From assembly GCA_963580455.1 (NCBI GenBank), contig OY756971.1, forward strand, positions 11,493,001-11,557,000: a stretch of 64,000 nt of DNA. Reading direction: 5' to 3'. The position numbers and the translations under genes were made by a program. Under the pieces are notes generated by a model. The model was not told the origin of the DNA and searched no databases. It was given only the letters and a program-made list of their open reading frames with translations. Positions within the stretch are counted from its first letter, which is position 1. The number at the start of each line of letters is the position of its first letter. Below are positions 12,721 through 25,808 of this stretch, in pieces. This stretch comes from Euonymus europaeus. Its lineage: Eukaryota > Streptophyta > Magnoliopsida > Celastrales > Celastraceae.

Positions 12721-15700
12721 ATCGTTGAAGGCTCCTCCATAGAGAGAGTTGAGCAACTTCGGACCATCAAAGTTGCTCGGTAAACACTTTTTATTGTTGT
12801 TCTATGTCAAATTTTATGAGTATAAGCTTTCTAGATTATTACGATGCAAAAACTCCAACATGCTATGTCAAATGGACAAAATCGTTAAAGGCTCCTCCAT
12901 ATAGAGAGTTGATCAACTTTGGACCATCAAAGTTGCTCGGTGTACACTTTTTAATGTTCTTCTATGTCAAATTTTACGAGTATAAGCTTCCTAGATTATT
13001 TCGATGCAAAAACACTAACTTTCTACGATAAATGGACAAAGCCGTTAAAAGCTCCTCCATAGAGAGAGTTGATCAACTTTGGACTATCAAAGTTGCTCGG
13101 TGTACACTTTTTAATGTTCTTCTATGTCAAATTTTACGAGTATAAGCTTCCTAGATTATTTCGATGCTAAAACCCCAACATGCTATGACAAATGGACAAA
13201 ATCGTTAAAGGCTCCTCCATATAGAGAGTTGATCAACTTCGGACCATCAAAGTTGCTCGGTGTACATTTTTTAATGTTCTTCTATGTCAAATTTTACGAG
13301 TATAAGCTTCCTAGATTATTTCGATGCAAAAACACTAACTTTCTACGATAAATGGACAAAGCCGTTAAGAGCTCTTCTATAAAGAGAGTTGAGCAAATTC
13401 GGACCATCAAAGTTGCTCGGTGTACATTTTTTATTGTGCATCTATGTCAAATTTTACGAGTATAAGCTTCCAAGATTATTTCGATGCCAAAACACCAACA
13501 TGCTATGACAAATGGACAAAATCGTTAAAGGCTCCTCCATATAGAGAGTTGATCAACTTCGGACCATCAAAGTTGCTCGGTGTACACTTTTTAATGTTCT
13601 TCTATGTCAAATTTTACGAGTATAAGCTTCATAGATTATTTCGTTGCAAAAACACTAACTTTCTACGATAAATGGACAAAGCCGTTAAAAGCTCCTCCAT
13701 AGAGAGAGTTGATCAACTTTGGACTATCAAAGTTGCTCGTTGTACACTTTTTAATGTTCTTCTATGTCAAATTTTACGAGTATAAGCTTCCTAGATTATT
13801 TCGATGCTAAAACCCCAACATGCTATAACAAATGGACCAAATGGTTAAAGGCTCCTCCATATAGAGAGTTGATCAACTTCGGACCATCAAATTTGCTTGG
13901 TGTACATTTTTTAATGTTCTCCTATGTCAAATTTTACGAGTATAAGCTTCCTATATTATTTCGATGCAAAAACACTAACTTTCTACGGTAAATGGACAAA
14001 GCCGTTAAGAGCTCTTCTATAAAGAGAGTTGAGCAAATTCGGACCATCAAAGTTGCTCGGTGTACATTTTTTATTGTGCATCTATGTCAAATTTTACGAG
14101 TATAAGCTTCCAAGATTATTTCGATGCCAAAACACCAACATGCTATGACAAATGGACAAAATCGTTGAAGGCTCCTCCATTGAGAGAGTTGAGCAACTTC
14201 GGACCATCAAAGTTGCTCGGTAAACACTTTGTGTTGTTGTTCTATGTCAAATTTTATGAGTATAAGCTTCCTAGATTATTTCGATGCAAAAACCCCAACA
14301 TGCTATGTCAAATGAACAAAATCGTTAAAGGCTCCTCCATATAGAGAGTTGATCAACTTCGGACCATCAAAGTTGCTCGCTGTACACTTTTTAATGTTCT
14401 TCTATGTCAAATTTTACGAGTATAAGCTTCCTAGATTATTTCGATGCAAAAACACTAACTTTCTACGATAAATGGACAAAGCCGTTAAAAGCTCCTCCAT
14501 AGAGAGAGTTGATCAACTTTAGACTATCAAAGTTGCTCGGTGTACACTTTTTAATGTTCTTCTATGTCAAATTTTATGAGTATAAGCTTCCTAGATTATT
14601 TCGATGCTAAAACCCCAACATGCTATGACAAATGGACAAAATCGTTAAAGGCTCCTCCATATAGAGAGTTGATCAACTTCGGACCATCAAAGTTGCTCGG
14701 TGTACATTTTTTAATGTTCTTCTATGTCAAATTTTACGAGTATAAGCTTCCTAGATTATTTCGATGCAAAAACACTAACTTTCTACGATAAATGGACAAA
14801 GCCGTTAAGAGCTCTTCTATAAAGAGAGTTGAGCAAATTCGGACCATCAAAGTTGCTCGGTGTACATTTTTTATTGTGCATCTATGTCAAATTTTACGAG
14901 TATAAGCTTCCAAGATTATTTCGATGCCAAAACACCAACATGCTATGACAAATGGACAAAATCGTTAAAGGCTCCTCCATATAGAGAGTTGATCAACTTC
15001 GGACCATCAAAGTTGCTCGGTGTACACTTTTTAATGTTCTTCTATGTCAAATTTTACGAGTATAAGCTTCCTAGATTATTTCGTTGCAAAAACACTAACT
15101 TTCTACGATAAATGGACAAAGCCGTTAAAAGCTCCTCCATAGAGAGAGTTGATCAACTTTGGACTATCAAAGTTGCTCGGTGTACACTTTTTAATGTTCT
15201 TCTATGTCAAATTTTACGAGTATAAGCTTCCTAGATTATTTCGATGCTAAAACCCCAACATGCTATGACAAATGGACAAAATCGTTAAAGGCTCCTCCAT
15301 ATAGAGAGTTGATCAACTTCGGACCATCAAAGTTGCTTGGTGTACATTTTTTAATGTTCTCCTATGTCAAATTTTACGAGTATAAGCTTCCTATATTATT
15401 TCGATGCAAAAACACTAACTTTCTACGATAAATGGACAAAGCCGTTAAGAGCTCTTCTATAAAGAGAGTTGAGCAAATTCGGACCATCAAAGTTGCTCGG
15501 TGTACATTTTTTATTGTGCATCTATGTCAAATTTTACGAGTATAAGCTTCCAAGATTATTTCGATGCCAAAACACCAACATGCTATGACAAATGGACAAA
15601 ATCGTTGAAGGCTCCTCCATTGAGATAGTTGAGCAACTTCGGACCATCAAAGTTGCTCGGTAAACACTTTGTATTGTTGTTCTATGTCAAATTTTATGAG

Positions 15701-16080
15701 TATAAGCTTCCTAGATTATTTCGATGCAAAAACCCCAACATGCTATGTCAAATGGACAAAATCGTTAAAGGCTCCTCCATATAGAGAGTTGATCAACTTC
15801 GGACCATCAAAGTTGCTCGGTGTACACTTTTTAATGTTCTTCTATGTCAAATTTTACGAGTATAAGCTTCCTAGATTATTTCGATGCAAAAACACTAACT
15901 TTCTACGATAAATGGACAAAGCCGTTAAAAGCTCCTCCATAGAGAGAGTTGATCAACTTTGGACTATCACAGTTGCTCGGTGTACACTTTTTAATGTTCT
16001 TCTATGTCAAATTTTACGAGTATAAGCTTCCTAGATTATTTCGATGCTAAAACCCCAACATGCTATGACAAATGGACAAA
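12721..16080. repeat. 1,440-bp nine-mer HOR, two full copies and a three-monomer remnant
   Basis: Positions 12,721, 14,161 and 15,601 begin the same monomer (GTTGAAGG with GGTAAACAC), and the following monomers match at 1,440-bp spacing. The nine-mer is a five-monomer unit followed by a four-monomer version of the same unit. In the latter, the first two monomers are fused into one chimera near 13,500 and 14,940. The third copy stops after three monomers and passes directly into the pentamer block at 16,081. Copies differ only at scattered bases. Confidence 0.85.
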
Positions 16081-19000
16081 ATCGTTGAAGGCTCCTCCAT
16101 AGAGAGAGTTGAGCAACATCGGACCATCAAAGTTGCTCGATAAACACTTTTTATTGTTGTTCTATGTCAAATTTTATGAGTATAAGCTTCCTAGATTATT
16201 TCGATGCAAAAACCCCAACATGCTATGTCAAATGGACAAAATCGTTAAAGGCTCCTCCATATAGAGAGTTGATCAACTTCGGACCATCAAAGTTGCTCGG
16301 TGTACACCTTTTAATGTTCTTCTATGTCAAATTTTACGAGTATAAGCTTCCTAGATTATTTCGATGCAAAAACACTAACTTTCTTCGATAAATGGACAAA
16401 GCCGTTAAAAGCTCCTCCATAGAGAGAGTTGATCAACTTTGGACTATCAAAGTTGCTCGGTGTACACTTTTTAATGTTCTTCTATGTCAAATTTTACGAG
16501 TATAAGCTTCCTAGATTATTTCGATGCTAAAACCCCCAACATGCTATGACAAATGGACAAAATCGTTAAAGGCTCCTCCATATAGAGAGTTGATCAACTT
16601 CGGACCATCAAAGTTGCTCGGCGTACATTTTTTAATGTTCTTCTATGTCAAATTTTACGAGTATAAGCTTCCTAGATTATTTCGATGCAAAAACACTAAC
16701 TTTCTACGATAAATGGACAAAGCCGTTAAAAGCTCTTCTATAAAGAGAGTTGAGCAAATTCGGACCATCAAAGTTGATCGGTGTACATTTTTTATTGTGC
16801 ATCTATGTCAAATTTTACGAGTATAAGCTTCCAAGATTATTTCGATGCCAAAACACCAACATGCTATGACAAATGGACAAAATTGTTGAAGGCTCCTCCA
16901 TAGAGAGAGTTGAGCTACTTCGGACCATCAAAGTTGCTCAGTAAACGCTTTTTATTGTTGTTCTATGTCAAATTTTATGAGTATAAGCTTCCTAGATTAT
17001 TTCGATGCAAAAACCCCAACATGCTATGTCAAATGGACAAAATCGTTAAAGGCTCCTCCATATAGAGAGTTGATCAACTTCAGACCATCAAAGTTGCTCG
17101 GTGTACACCTTTTAATGTTCTTCTATGTCAAATTTTACGAGTATAAGCTTCCTAGATTATTTCGATGCAAAAACACTAACTTTCTACGATAAATGGACAA
17201 AGCCGTTAAAAGCTCCTATATAGAGAGAGTTGATCAACTTTGGACTATCAAAGTTGCTCGGTGTACACTTTTTAATGTTCTTCTATGTCAAATTTTACGA
17301 GTATAAGCTTCCTAGATTATTTCGATGCTAAAACCCCCAACATGCTATGACAAATGGACAAAATCGTTAAAGGCTCCTCCATATAGAGAGTTGATCAACT
17401 TCGGACCATCAAAGTTGCTCGGTGTACATTTTTTAATGTTCTTCTATGTCAAATTTTACGAGTATAAGCTTCCTAGATTATTTCGATGCAAAAACACTAA
17501 CTTTCTACGATAAATGGACAAAGCCGTTAAAAGCTCTTCTATAAAGAGAGTTGGGCAAATTCAGACCATCAAAGTTGATCGGTGTACATTTTTTATTGTG
17601 CATCTATGTCAAATTTTACGAGTATAAGCTTCCAAGATTATTTCGATGCCAAAACACCAACATGCTATGACAAATGGACAAAATTGTTGAAGGCTCCTCC
17701 ATAGAGAGAGTTGAGCTACTTCGGACCATCAAAGTTGCTCAGTAAACGCTTTTTATTGTTGTTCTATGTCAAATTTTATGAGTATAAGCTTCCTAGATTA
17801 TTTCGATGCAAAAACCCCAACATGCTATGTCAAATGGACAAAATCGTTAAAGGCTCCTCCATATAGAGAGTTGATCAACTTCAGACCATCAAAGTTGCTC
17901 GGTGTACACCTTTTAATGTTCTTCTATGTCAAATTTTACGAGTATAAGCTTCCTAGATTATTTCGATGCAAAAACACTAACTTTCTACGATAAATGGACA
18001 AAGCCGTTAAAAGCTCCTATATAGAGAGAGTTGATCAACTTTGGACTATCAAAGTTGCTCGGTGTACACTTTTTAATGTTCTTCTATGTCAAATTTTACG
18101 AGTATAAGCTTCCTAGATTATTTCGATGCTAAAACCCCCAACATGCTATGACAAATGGACAAAATCGTTAAAGGCTCCTCCATATAGAGAGTTGATCAAC
18201 TTCGGACCATCAAAGTTGCTCGGTGTACATTTTTTAATGTTCTTCTATGTCAAATTTTACGAGTATAAGCTTCCTAGATTATTTCGATGCAAAAACACTA
18301 ACTTTCTACGATAAATGGACAAAGCCGTTAAAAGCTCTTCTATAAAGAGAGTTGAGCAAATTCGGACCATCAAAGTTGATCGGTGTACATTTTTTATTGT
18401 GCATCTATGTCAAATTTTACGAGTATAAGCTTCCAAGATTATTTCGATGCCAAAACACCAACATGCTATGACAAATGGACAAAATTGTTGAAGGCTCCTC
18501 CATAGAGAGAGTTGAGCTACTTCGGACCATCAAAGTTGCTCAGTAAACGCTTTTTATTGTTGTTCTATGTCAAATTTTATGAGTATAAGCTTCCTAGATT
18601 ATTTCGATGCAAAAACCCCAACATGCTATGTCAAATGGACAAAATCGTTAAAGGCTCCTCCATATAGAGAGTTGATCAACTTCAGACCATCAAAGTTGCT
18701 CGGTGTACACCTTTTAATGTTCTTCTATGTCAAATTTTACGAGTATAAGCTTCCTAGATTATTTCGATGCAAAAACACTAACTTTCTACGATAAATGGAC
18801 AAAGCCGTTAAAAGCTCCTATATAGAGAGAGTTGATCAACTTTGGACTATCAAAGTTGCTCGGTGTACACTTTTTAATGTTCTTCTATGTCAAATTTTAC
18901 GAGTATAAGCTTCCTAGATTATTTCGATGCTAAAACCCCCAACATGCTATGACAAATGGACAAAATCGTTAAAGGCTCCTCCATATAGAGAGTTGATCAA

Positions 19001-19280
19001 CTTCGGACCATCAAAGTTGCTCGGTGTACATTTTTTAATGTTCTTCTATGTCAAATTTTACGAGTATAAGCTTCCTAGATTATTTCGATGCAAAAACACT
19101 AACTTTCTACGATAAATGGACAAAGCCGTTAAAAGCTCTTCTATAAAGAGAGTTGAGCAAATTCGGACCATCAAAGTTGATCGGTGTACATTTTTTATTG
19201 TGCATCTATGTCAAATTTTACGAGTATAAGCTTCCAAGATTATTTCGATGCCAAAACACCAACATGGTATGACAAATGGA
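16081..19280. repeat. 801-bp pentamer HOR, four copies
   Basis: The same five monomers repeat with starts of the second monomer near 16,164, 16,965, 17,766 and 18,567, spaced exactly 801 bp. They are the same five types as in the first part of the 1,440-bp nine-mer. The extra base over 5 x 160 is a fifth C in the CTAAAACCCCC tract of the fourth monomer (for example near 16,530), where the nine-mer block has four. Copies are almost identical. Confidence 0.9.
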
Positions 19281-22270
19281 CAAAATTGTTGAAGGCTCCT
19301 CCATAGAGAGAGTTGAGCTACTTCGGACCATCAAAGTTGCTCAGTAAACGCTTTTTTATTGTTGTTCTATGTCAATTTTTATGAGTATAAGCTTCCTATA
19401 TTATTTCGATGCAAAAATCCGAACTTTCTATGACAAGTGGACAAAATTGTTAAAAGCTCCTCCATATAGAGAGTTGAGAAAATTCAGACCGTCAAAGTTG
19501 CTTCGTGTACACATTTTATTGTTCTTTCATGCCAAATTTTACGAGTATAACCTTCAACATTATTTAATTGCCAAATCACCAACTTTCTATCACAAATGAA
19601 CAAAGCCGTTAAAAGCTCCTCTGTAGAGAGAGTTGAGCAACTTCGGCCCATCAAAGTTGTACGATGTACACTTTTTAATGTTCTTCTATGTCAAATTTTA
19701 CGAGTATAAGCTTCCTAGATTATTTTGATGCCAAAACACTAAGTTTCTATGACCATTGGACAAAATTGTTAAAAGCAACTCCATAGAGAGAGTTGAGCAA
19801 CTTCGGATAACTAAAGTTTCTCGGTGTACTCTTTTTATTGTGCTTCTATGTCAAATTTTGCGAGTATAAGCTTCCAAGATTATTCCGATGCCAAAACACC
19901 AACTTTCTATGACAAATGGACAAAACCGTTAAAAGCTCCTCCATAGAGAGATTTGATCAACTTCGGACCATCAAAGTTGCTTGGTGTACACTTTTTAATG
20001 TTCTTCTATGTCAAATTTTACGAGTATAAGCTTCCTAGATTATTTCGATGCAAAAACACTAACTTTCTACGATAAATGGACAAAGCCGTTAAAAGCTCTT
20101 CTATAAAGAGAGTTGAGCAAATTCGGACCATCAAAGTTGCTCGATGTACATTTTTTATTGTGCATCTATGTCAAATTTTACGAGTATAAGCTTCCAAGAT
20201 TATTTCGATGCCAAAACACCAACATGCTATGACAAATGGACAAAATCATTGAAGGCTCCTCCATAGAGAGAGTTGTGCAACTTCGGACCATCAAAGTTGC
20301 TCGGTAAACACTTTTTATTGTTATTCTATGTCAAATTTTATGAGTATAAGCTTCCTAGATTATTTCGATGCAAAAATCCCAACTTTCTATGACAAATGCA
20401 CAAAATTGTTAAAAGCTCCACCATAGAGAGAGTTGAGAAACTTTGGACCGTCAAAGTTGCTTCGTGTACACATTTTATTGTTCTTTCATGCCAAATTTTA
20501 CGAGTATAACCTTGAAGATTATTTAATTGCCAAAACACCAACTTTCTATCACAAATGAACAAAGCCGTTAAAAGCTCCTCCGTAGAGAGAGTTGAGCAAC
20601 TTCGGACCATCAAAGTTGCACGATGTACACTTTTTAATGTTCTTCTATCTCAAATTTTACGAGTATAAGCTTCCTAGATTATTTTGATGCCAAAACACCA
20701 ACTTTCTATGACCATTGCACAAAATTGTTAAAAGCTCCTTCATAGAGAGAGTTGAGCAACTTCGGACCATCAAAGTTGCACGGTGTACACTTTTTAATGT
20801 TCTTCTATGTCAAATTTTACGAGTATAAGCTTCTTAGATTATTCCGATGCCAAAACAACAACTTTCTATGACAAATGGACAAAACCGTTAAAAGCACCTC
20901 CTTAGAGAGAGTTGATCAACTTCGGACCATCAAAGTTGCTCGGTGTACACTTTTTAATGTTATTCTATGTCAAATTTTACGGGTATAAGCTTTCCTAGAT
21001 TATTCCGATGCCAAAACACCAACTTTCTATGACAAATGGACAAAACCGTTAAAAGCTCCTCCATAGAGAGAGTTGATCAACTTCGGACGATCAATGTTGC
21101 TCGGTGTACACTTTTAATGTTCTTCTATGTCAAATTTCACGAGTATAAGCTTCCTAGATTATTTCGATGCAAAAACCCCAACTTTCTATGACAAATGCAC
21201 AAAATTGTTAAAAGCTCCTCCATAGAGAGTGTTGAGCATCTTCGGACCATCAATGTTGTATGTACACCTTTTATTGTTCTTCCATTTGAAATTTTACGAG
21301 TATAAGCGTCAAGATTAATTAGTTTCCAAAACACCAACTTTCTATGAGAAATGGACAAAGCCATTAAAAGCTCCTCCATAGAGAGAGTTCAGCAAGTTCG
21401 GACCATCAAAGTTGCTTGGTGTACACTTTGTATTGTTTTTCTATGTCAAATTTTATGAGTATAAGCTTTCTAGATTGTTTCGATGCCAAAACACCAAGTT
21501 TCTATGAGAAATGTACAAAATTGATAAAAGCTCCTCTATAGAGAGAGTTGAGCATTTTCGAACCGTCAAAGTTGCTCGGTGAAACTTTTTATTCGGTGAA
21601 ACTTTTTATTGTGCTTATATGTCAAATTTTACGAGTATAAGCTTCGAAAATTATTTCAATGCCAAAACACCAACTTTCTATCACAAATGGACAAAACCGT
21701 TAAAAGCTTCTCCGTAGAAAGAGTTGAGCAACTTCGAACCAGAAAAGTTGCTCGGTGTACACTTTTTATTGTGCTTCTATGTCAAATTTTACGAGTATAA
21801 GCTTCCAAGATTATTTTGATGCAAATCACCAACATGCTATGACAAATGAACAAAATCGTTAAAGGCTTCTCCATAGAGAGAGTTGATCAACGTCGGACCG
21901 TCAAAGTTGCTCGGTGTACACTTTTTCATGTTCTTCTAAGTCAAATTTTACGAGTATAAGCTTCCTAGATTATTTCGATGCCAAGACACCAACTTTCTAT
22001 GACAAATGGACAAAATTGTTAAAAGCTCCTCTATAGAGAGAGTTGATCAACTTCGAACCATCAAAGTTCCTCGGTGTACAGTTTTTTTTGTGATTCTATG
22101 TCAAGTTTTACGAGTATAAGCTTCCAAGATTATTTTGATGCAAAACACCAACATGCTATGACAAATGGACGAAATCTTTAAACGCTCCTTCATAGAGAGA
22201 GTTAATCAACTTCGGACCATCAAAGTTGCACGGTGTACACTTTTTAAAGTTCTTCTATGTCAAATTTTAC
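19281..22270. repeat. Distinctive satellite module, copy 2
   Basis: It is colinear with 1,575-4,860, sharing the same private variants in the same order and, like copy 1, preceded by the pentamer HOR. It lacks the 639-bp duplication of copy 1, has a 17-bp direct duplication at 21,576-21,609, and has about 320 extra bases (two monomers) around 21,855-22,180. Downstream the context differs: copy 1 leads into the 477-bp trimers, copy 2 does not. Confidence 0.75.
21576..21609. repeat. 17-bp direct microduplication within a monomer
   Basis: TCGGTGAAACTTTTTAT is present twice head to tail (21,576-21,592 and 21,593-21,609). The equivalent place near 4,505 has it once. It lengthens this monomer and shifts the later offset to the first module copy from 17,073 to 17,090. 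Confidence 0.9.
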
Positions 22271-22600
22271 GAGTATAAGCTTCCTAGATTTTTTCGATGA
22301 CCGAACACCAACTTTCGATGACGAATAGACGAAATTGTTAAAAGCTCATCCATAGAGAGAGTTGAGCAAGCTCGGACCATGAAAGTTCCACGGTGTACTC
22401 TTTTTATTGTGCATCTATGTCAAATTTTACGAGTATAGGCTCCCAAGATTATTTCGATGCCAAAACACCAACATGCTATGACAAATAGACAAAATCGTTA
22501 AAGGGTCCTCCATAGAGAGAATTGATCAACGTCGGACCGTCAAAGTTGCTCGGTGTACACTTTTTAATGTTCTTCTAAGTCAAATTTTACGAGTATAAGC
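22271..22600. repeat. Diverged satellite monomers between blocks
   Basis: Roughly two monomers carry unusual changes (GATGACCGAACACC, GCTCCCAAG, AAGGGTCCTCC). They resemble units near 35,400-35,600 more than their neighbours. No non-satellite sequence is present. Confidence 0.6.
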
Positions 22601-25600
22601 TTCCTAGATTATTTCGATGCCAAAACACCAACTTTCTATGACAAATAGACAAAACCGTTAAAAGCTCCTCCATAGAGAGAGTTGATCAACTTCGGACCAT
22701 CAAAGTTGCTCGGTGTACATTTTTTATTGTGCATCTATGTCAAATTTTACGAGTATAAGCTTCCAAGATTATTTCGATGCCAAAACACCAACATGCTATG
22801 ACAAATGGACAAAATCGTTTAAGGCTCCTCCATGGAGAGAGTTGAGCAACTTCAGACCATCAAAGTTGCTCGCTGTACACTTTTTAATGTTCTTCTATGT
22901 CAAATTTTACGAGTATAAGCTTCCTAGATTATTCCGATGCCAAAACACCAACTTTCTATGACAAATGGACAAAACCATTAAAAGCTCCTCCATAGAGAGA
23001 GTTGAGAAACTTTGGACCGTAAAAGTTGCTTCGTGTACACATTTTATTGTTCTTTCATGCCAAATTTTACGAGTATAACCTTCAAAATTATTTAATTGCC
23101 AAAACACCAACTTTCTATCACAAATGAACAAAGCCGTTAAAAGCTCCTCCGTAGAGAGAGTAGAGCAACTTCGGACCATCAAAGTTGCACGATGTACACT
23201 TTTTAATGTTCTTCTATGTCAAATTTTACGAGTATAAGCTTCCTAGATTATTTTGATGGCAAAACACCAACTTTCTATGACAATTGGACAAAAATTTTAA
23301 AAGCTCCTCCATAGAGAGAGTTGGGCAACTTTGGACCATCAAAGTTGCTCGGTGTACACTTTTTATTGTGCTTCTATGTCAAATTTTACGAGTATAAGCT
23401 TCCTAGATTATTCTGATACCAAAACACCAGCTTTCTATGACAAATGGACAAAACCGTTAAAAGCTCCTCAATAGAGAGAGTTGATCAACTTCGGACCATC
23501 AAAGTTGCTCGGTGTACACTTTTTAATGTTCTTCTATGTCAAATTTTACGAGTATAAGCTTCCTAGATTATTCCGATGCCAAAACACCAACTTTCTATGA
23601 CAAATGGGCAAAACCGTTAAAAGCTCCTCCATAGAGAGAGTTGATCAACTTCGGACCATCAATGTTGCTCGGTGTACACTTTTTAATGTTCTTCTATGTC
23701 AAATTTTACGAGTATAAGCTTCCTAGATTATTTCGATGCAAAAACCCCAACTTTCTATGAGAAATGGACAAAGCCATTGAAAGCTCCTTCATAGAGAGAG
23801 TTCAGCAAGTTCGGACCATCAAAGTTGCTTGGTGTACACTTTGTATTGTTTTTCTATGTCAAATTTTATGAGTATAAGCTTCCTAGATTATTTCGATGCC
23901 AAAACACCAAGTTTTTGTGAGAAATGTACAAAATTGTTAAAAGCTCCTCTATAGAGAGAGTTGAGCATTTTCGAACCATCAAAGTTGCTCGGCGAAACTT
24001 TTTATTGTGCTTCTATGTCAAATTTTACGAGTATAAGCTTCGAAGATTATTTCAATGCCAAAACACCAACTTTCCATCACAAATGGACAAAACCGTTAAA
24101 AGCTCCTCCATAGAGAGAGTTGAGCAACTTCGAACCAGAAAAGTTGCTCAGTGTACACTTTTTATTGTGCTTTTATGTCAAATTTAACGAGTATAAGCTT
24201 CCAAGATTATTTCGATGCCAAAACACCAACTTTCTATGACAAATAGACAAAACCGTTAAAAGCTCCTCCATAGAGAGAGTTGATCAACTTCGGACCATCA
24301 AAGTTGCTCGGTGTACATTTTTTATTGTGCATCTATGTCAAATTTTATGAGTATAAGCTTCCAAGATTATTTCGATGCCAAAACACCCACATGCTATGAC
24401 AAATGGACAAAATCGTTTAAGGCTCCTCCATGGAGAGAGTTGAGCAACTTCAGACCATCAAAGTTGCTCGGTGTACACTTTTTAATGTTCTTCTATGTCA
24501 AATTTTACGAGTATAAGCTTCCTAGATTATTCCGATGCCAAAACACCAACTTTCTATGACAAATGGATAAAACCGTTAAAAGCTCCTCCATAGAGAGAGT
24601 TGAGAAACTTTGGACCGTAAAAGTTGCTTCGTGTACACATTTTATTGTTCTTTCAAGCCAAATTTTACGAGTATAACCTTCAAGATTATTTAATTGCCAA
24701 AACACCAACTTTCTATCACAAATGAACAAAGCCGTTAAAAGCTCCTCCGTAGAGAGAGTAGAGCAACTTCGGACCATCAAAGTTGCACGATGTACACTTT
24801 TTAATGTTCTTCTATGTCAAATTTTACGAGTATAAGCTTCCTAGATTATTTTGATGGCAAAACACCAACTTTCTATGACAATTGGACAAAAATTTTAAAA
24901 GCTCCTCCATAGAGAGAGTTGAGTAACTTTGGACCATCAAAGTTGCTCGGTGTACACTTTTTATTGTGCTTCTATGTCAAATTTTACGAGTATAAGCTTC
25001 CTAGATTATTCTGATACCAAAACACCAACTTTCTATGACCAATGGACAAAACCGTTAAAAGCTCCTCAATAGAGAGAGTTGATCAACTTCGGACCATCAA
25101 AGTTGCTCGGTGTACACTTTTTAATGTTCTTCTATGTCAAATTTTACGAGTATAAGCTTCCTAGATTATTCCGATGCCAAAACACCAACTTTCTATGACA
25201 AATGGGCAAAACCGTTAAAAGCTCCTCCATAGAGAGAGTTGATCAACTTCGGACCATCAATGTTGCTCGGTGTACAATTTTTAATGTTCTTCTATGTCAA
25301 ATTTTATGAGTATAAGCTTCCTAGATTATTTCGATGCAAACCCCAACTTTCTATGAGAAATGGACAAAGCCATTGAAAGCTCCTCCATAGAGAGAGTTCA
25401 GCAAGTTCGGACCATCAAAGTTGCTTGGTGTACACTTTGTATTGTTTTTCTATGTCAAATTTTATGAGTATAAGCTTCCTAGATTATTTCGATGCCAAAA
25501 CACCAAGTTTTTGTGAGAAATGTACAAAATTGTTAAAAGCTCCTCTATAGAGAGAGTTGTGCATTTTCGAACCATCAAAGCTGCTCGGCGAAACTTTTTA

Positions 25601-25808
25601 TTGTGCTTCTATGTCAAATTTTACGAGTATAAGCTTCGAAGATTATTTCAATGCCAAAACACCAACTTTCCATCACTAATGGACAAAACCGTTAAAAGCT
25701 CCTCCATAGAGAGAGTTGAGCAACTTCGAACCAGAAAAGTTGCTCGTTGTACACTTTTTATTGTGCTTTTATGTCAAATTTAACGAGTATAAGCTTCCAA
25801 GATTATTT
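22601..25808. repeat. 1,598-bp ten-mer HOR, two copies
   Basis: 22,601-24,198 and 24,199-25,808 repeat the same ten monomers. Shared private changes include GGCAAAACACCAAC, a GATACC monomer, AAATGGGC and GTTTTTGTGAG. The second copy differs by scattered substitutions and small deletions, such as three bases lost near 25,340. The match ends near 25,808, where the next monomer has CAACATGC in place of CAACTTTC. Confidence 0.8.

Noticed and set aside
10089..19115. Many 62-83 codon plus-strand frames with nearly the same peptide
   Set aside because: Their conservation follows from DNA repeat homogeneity. Indels between copies are not multiples of three, and no start context or domain supports translation.
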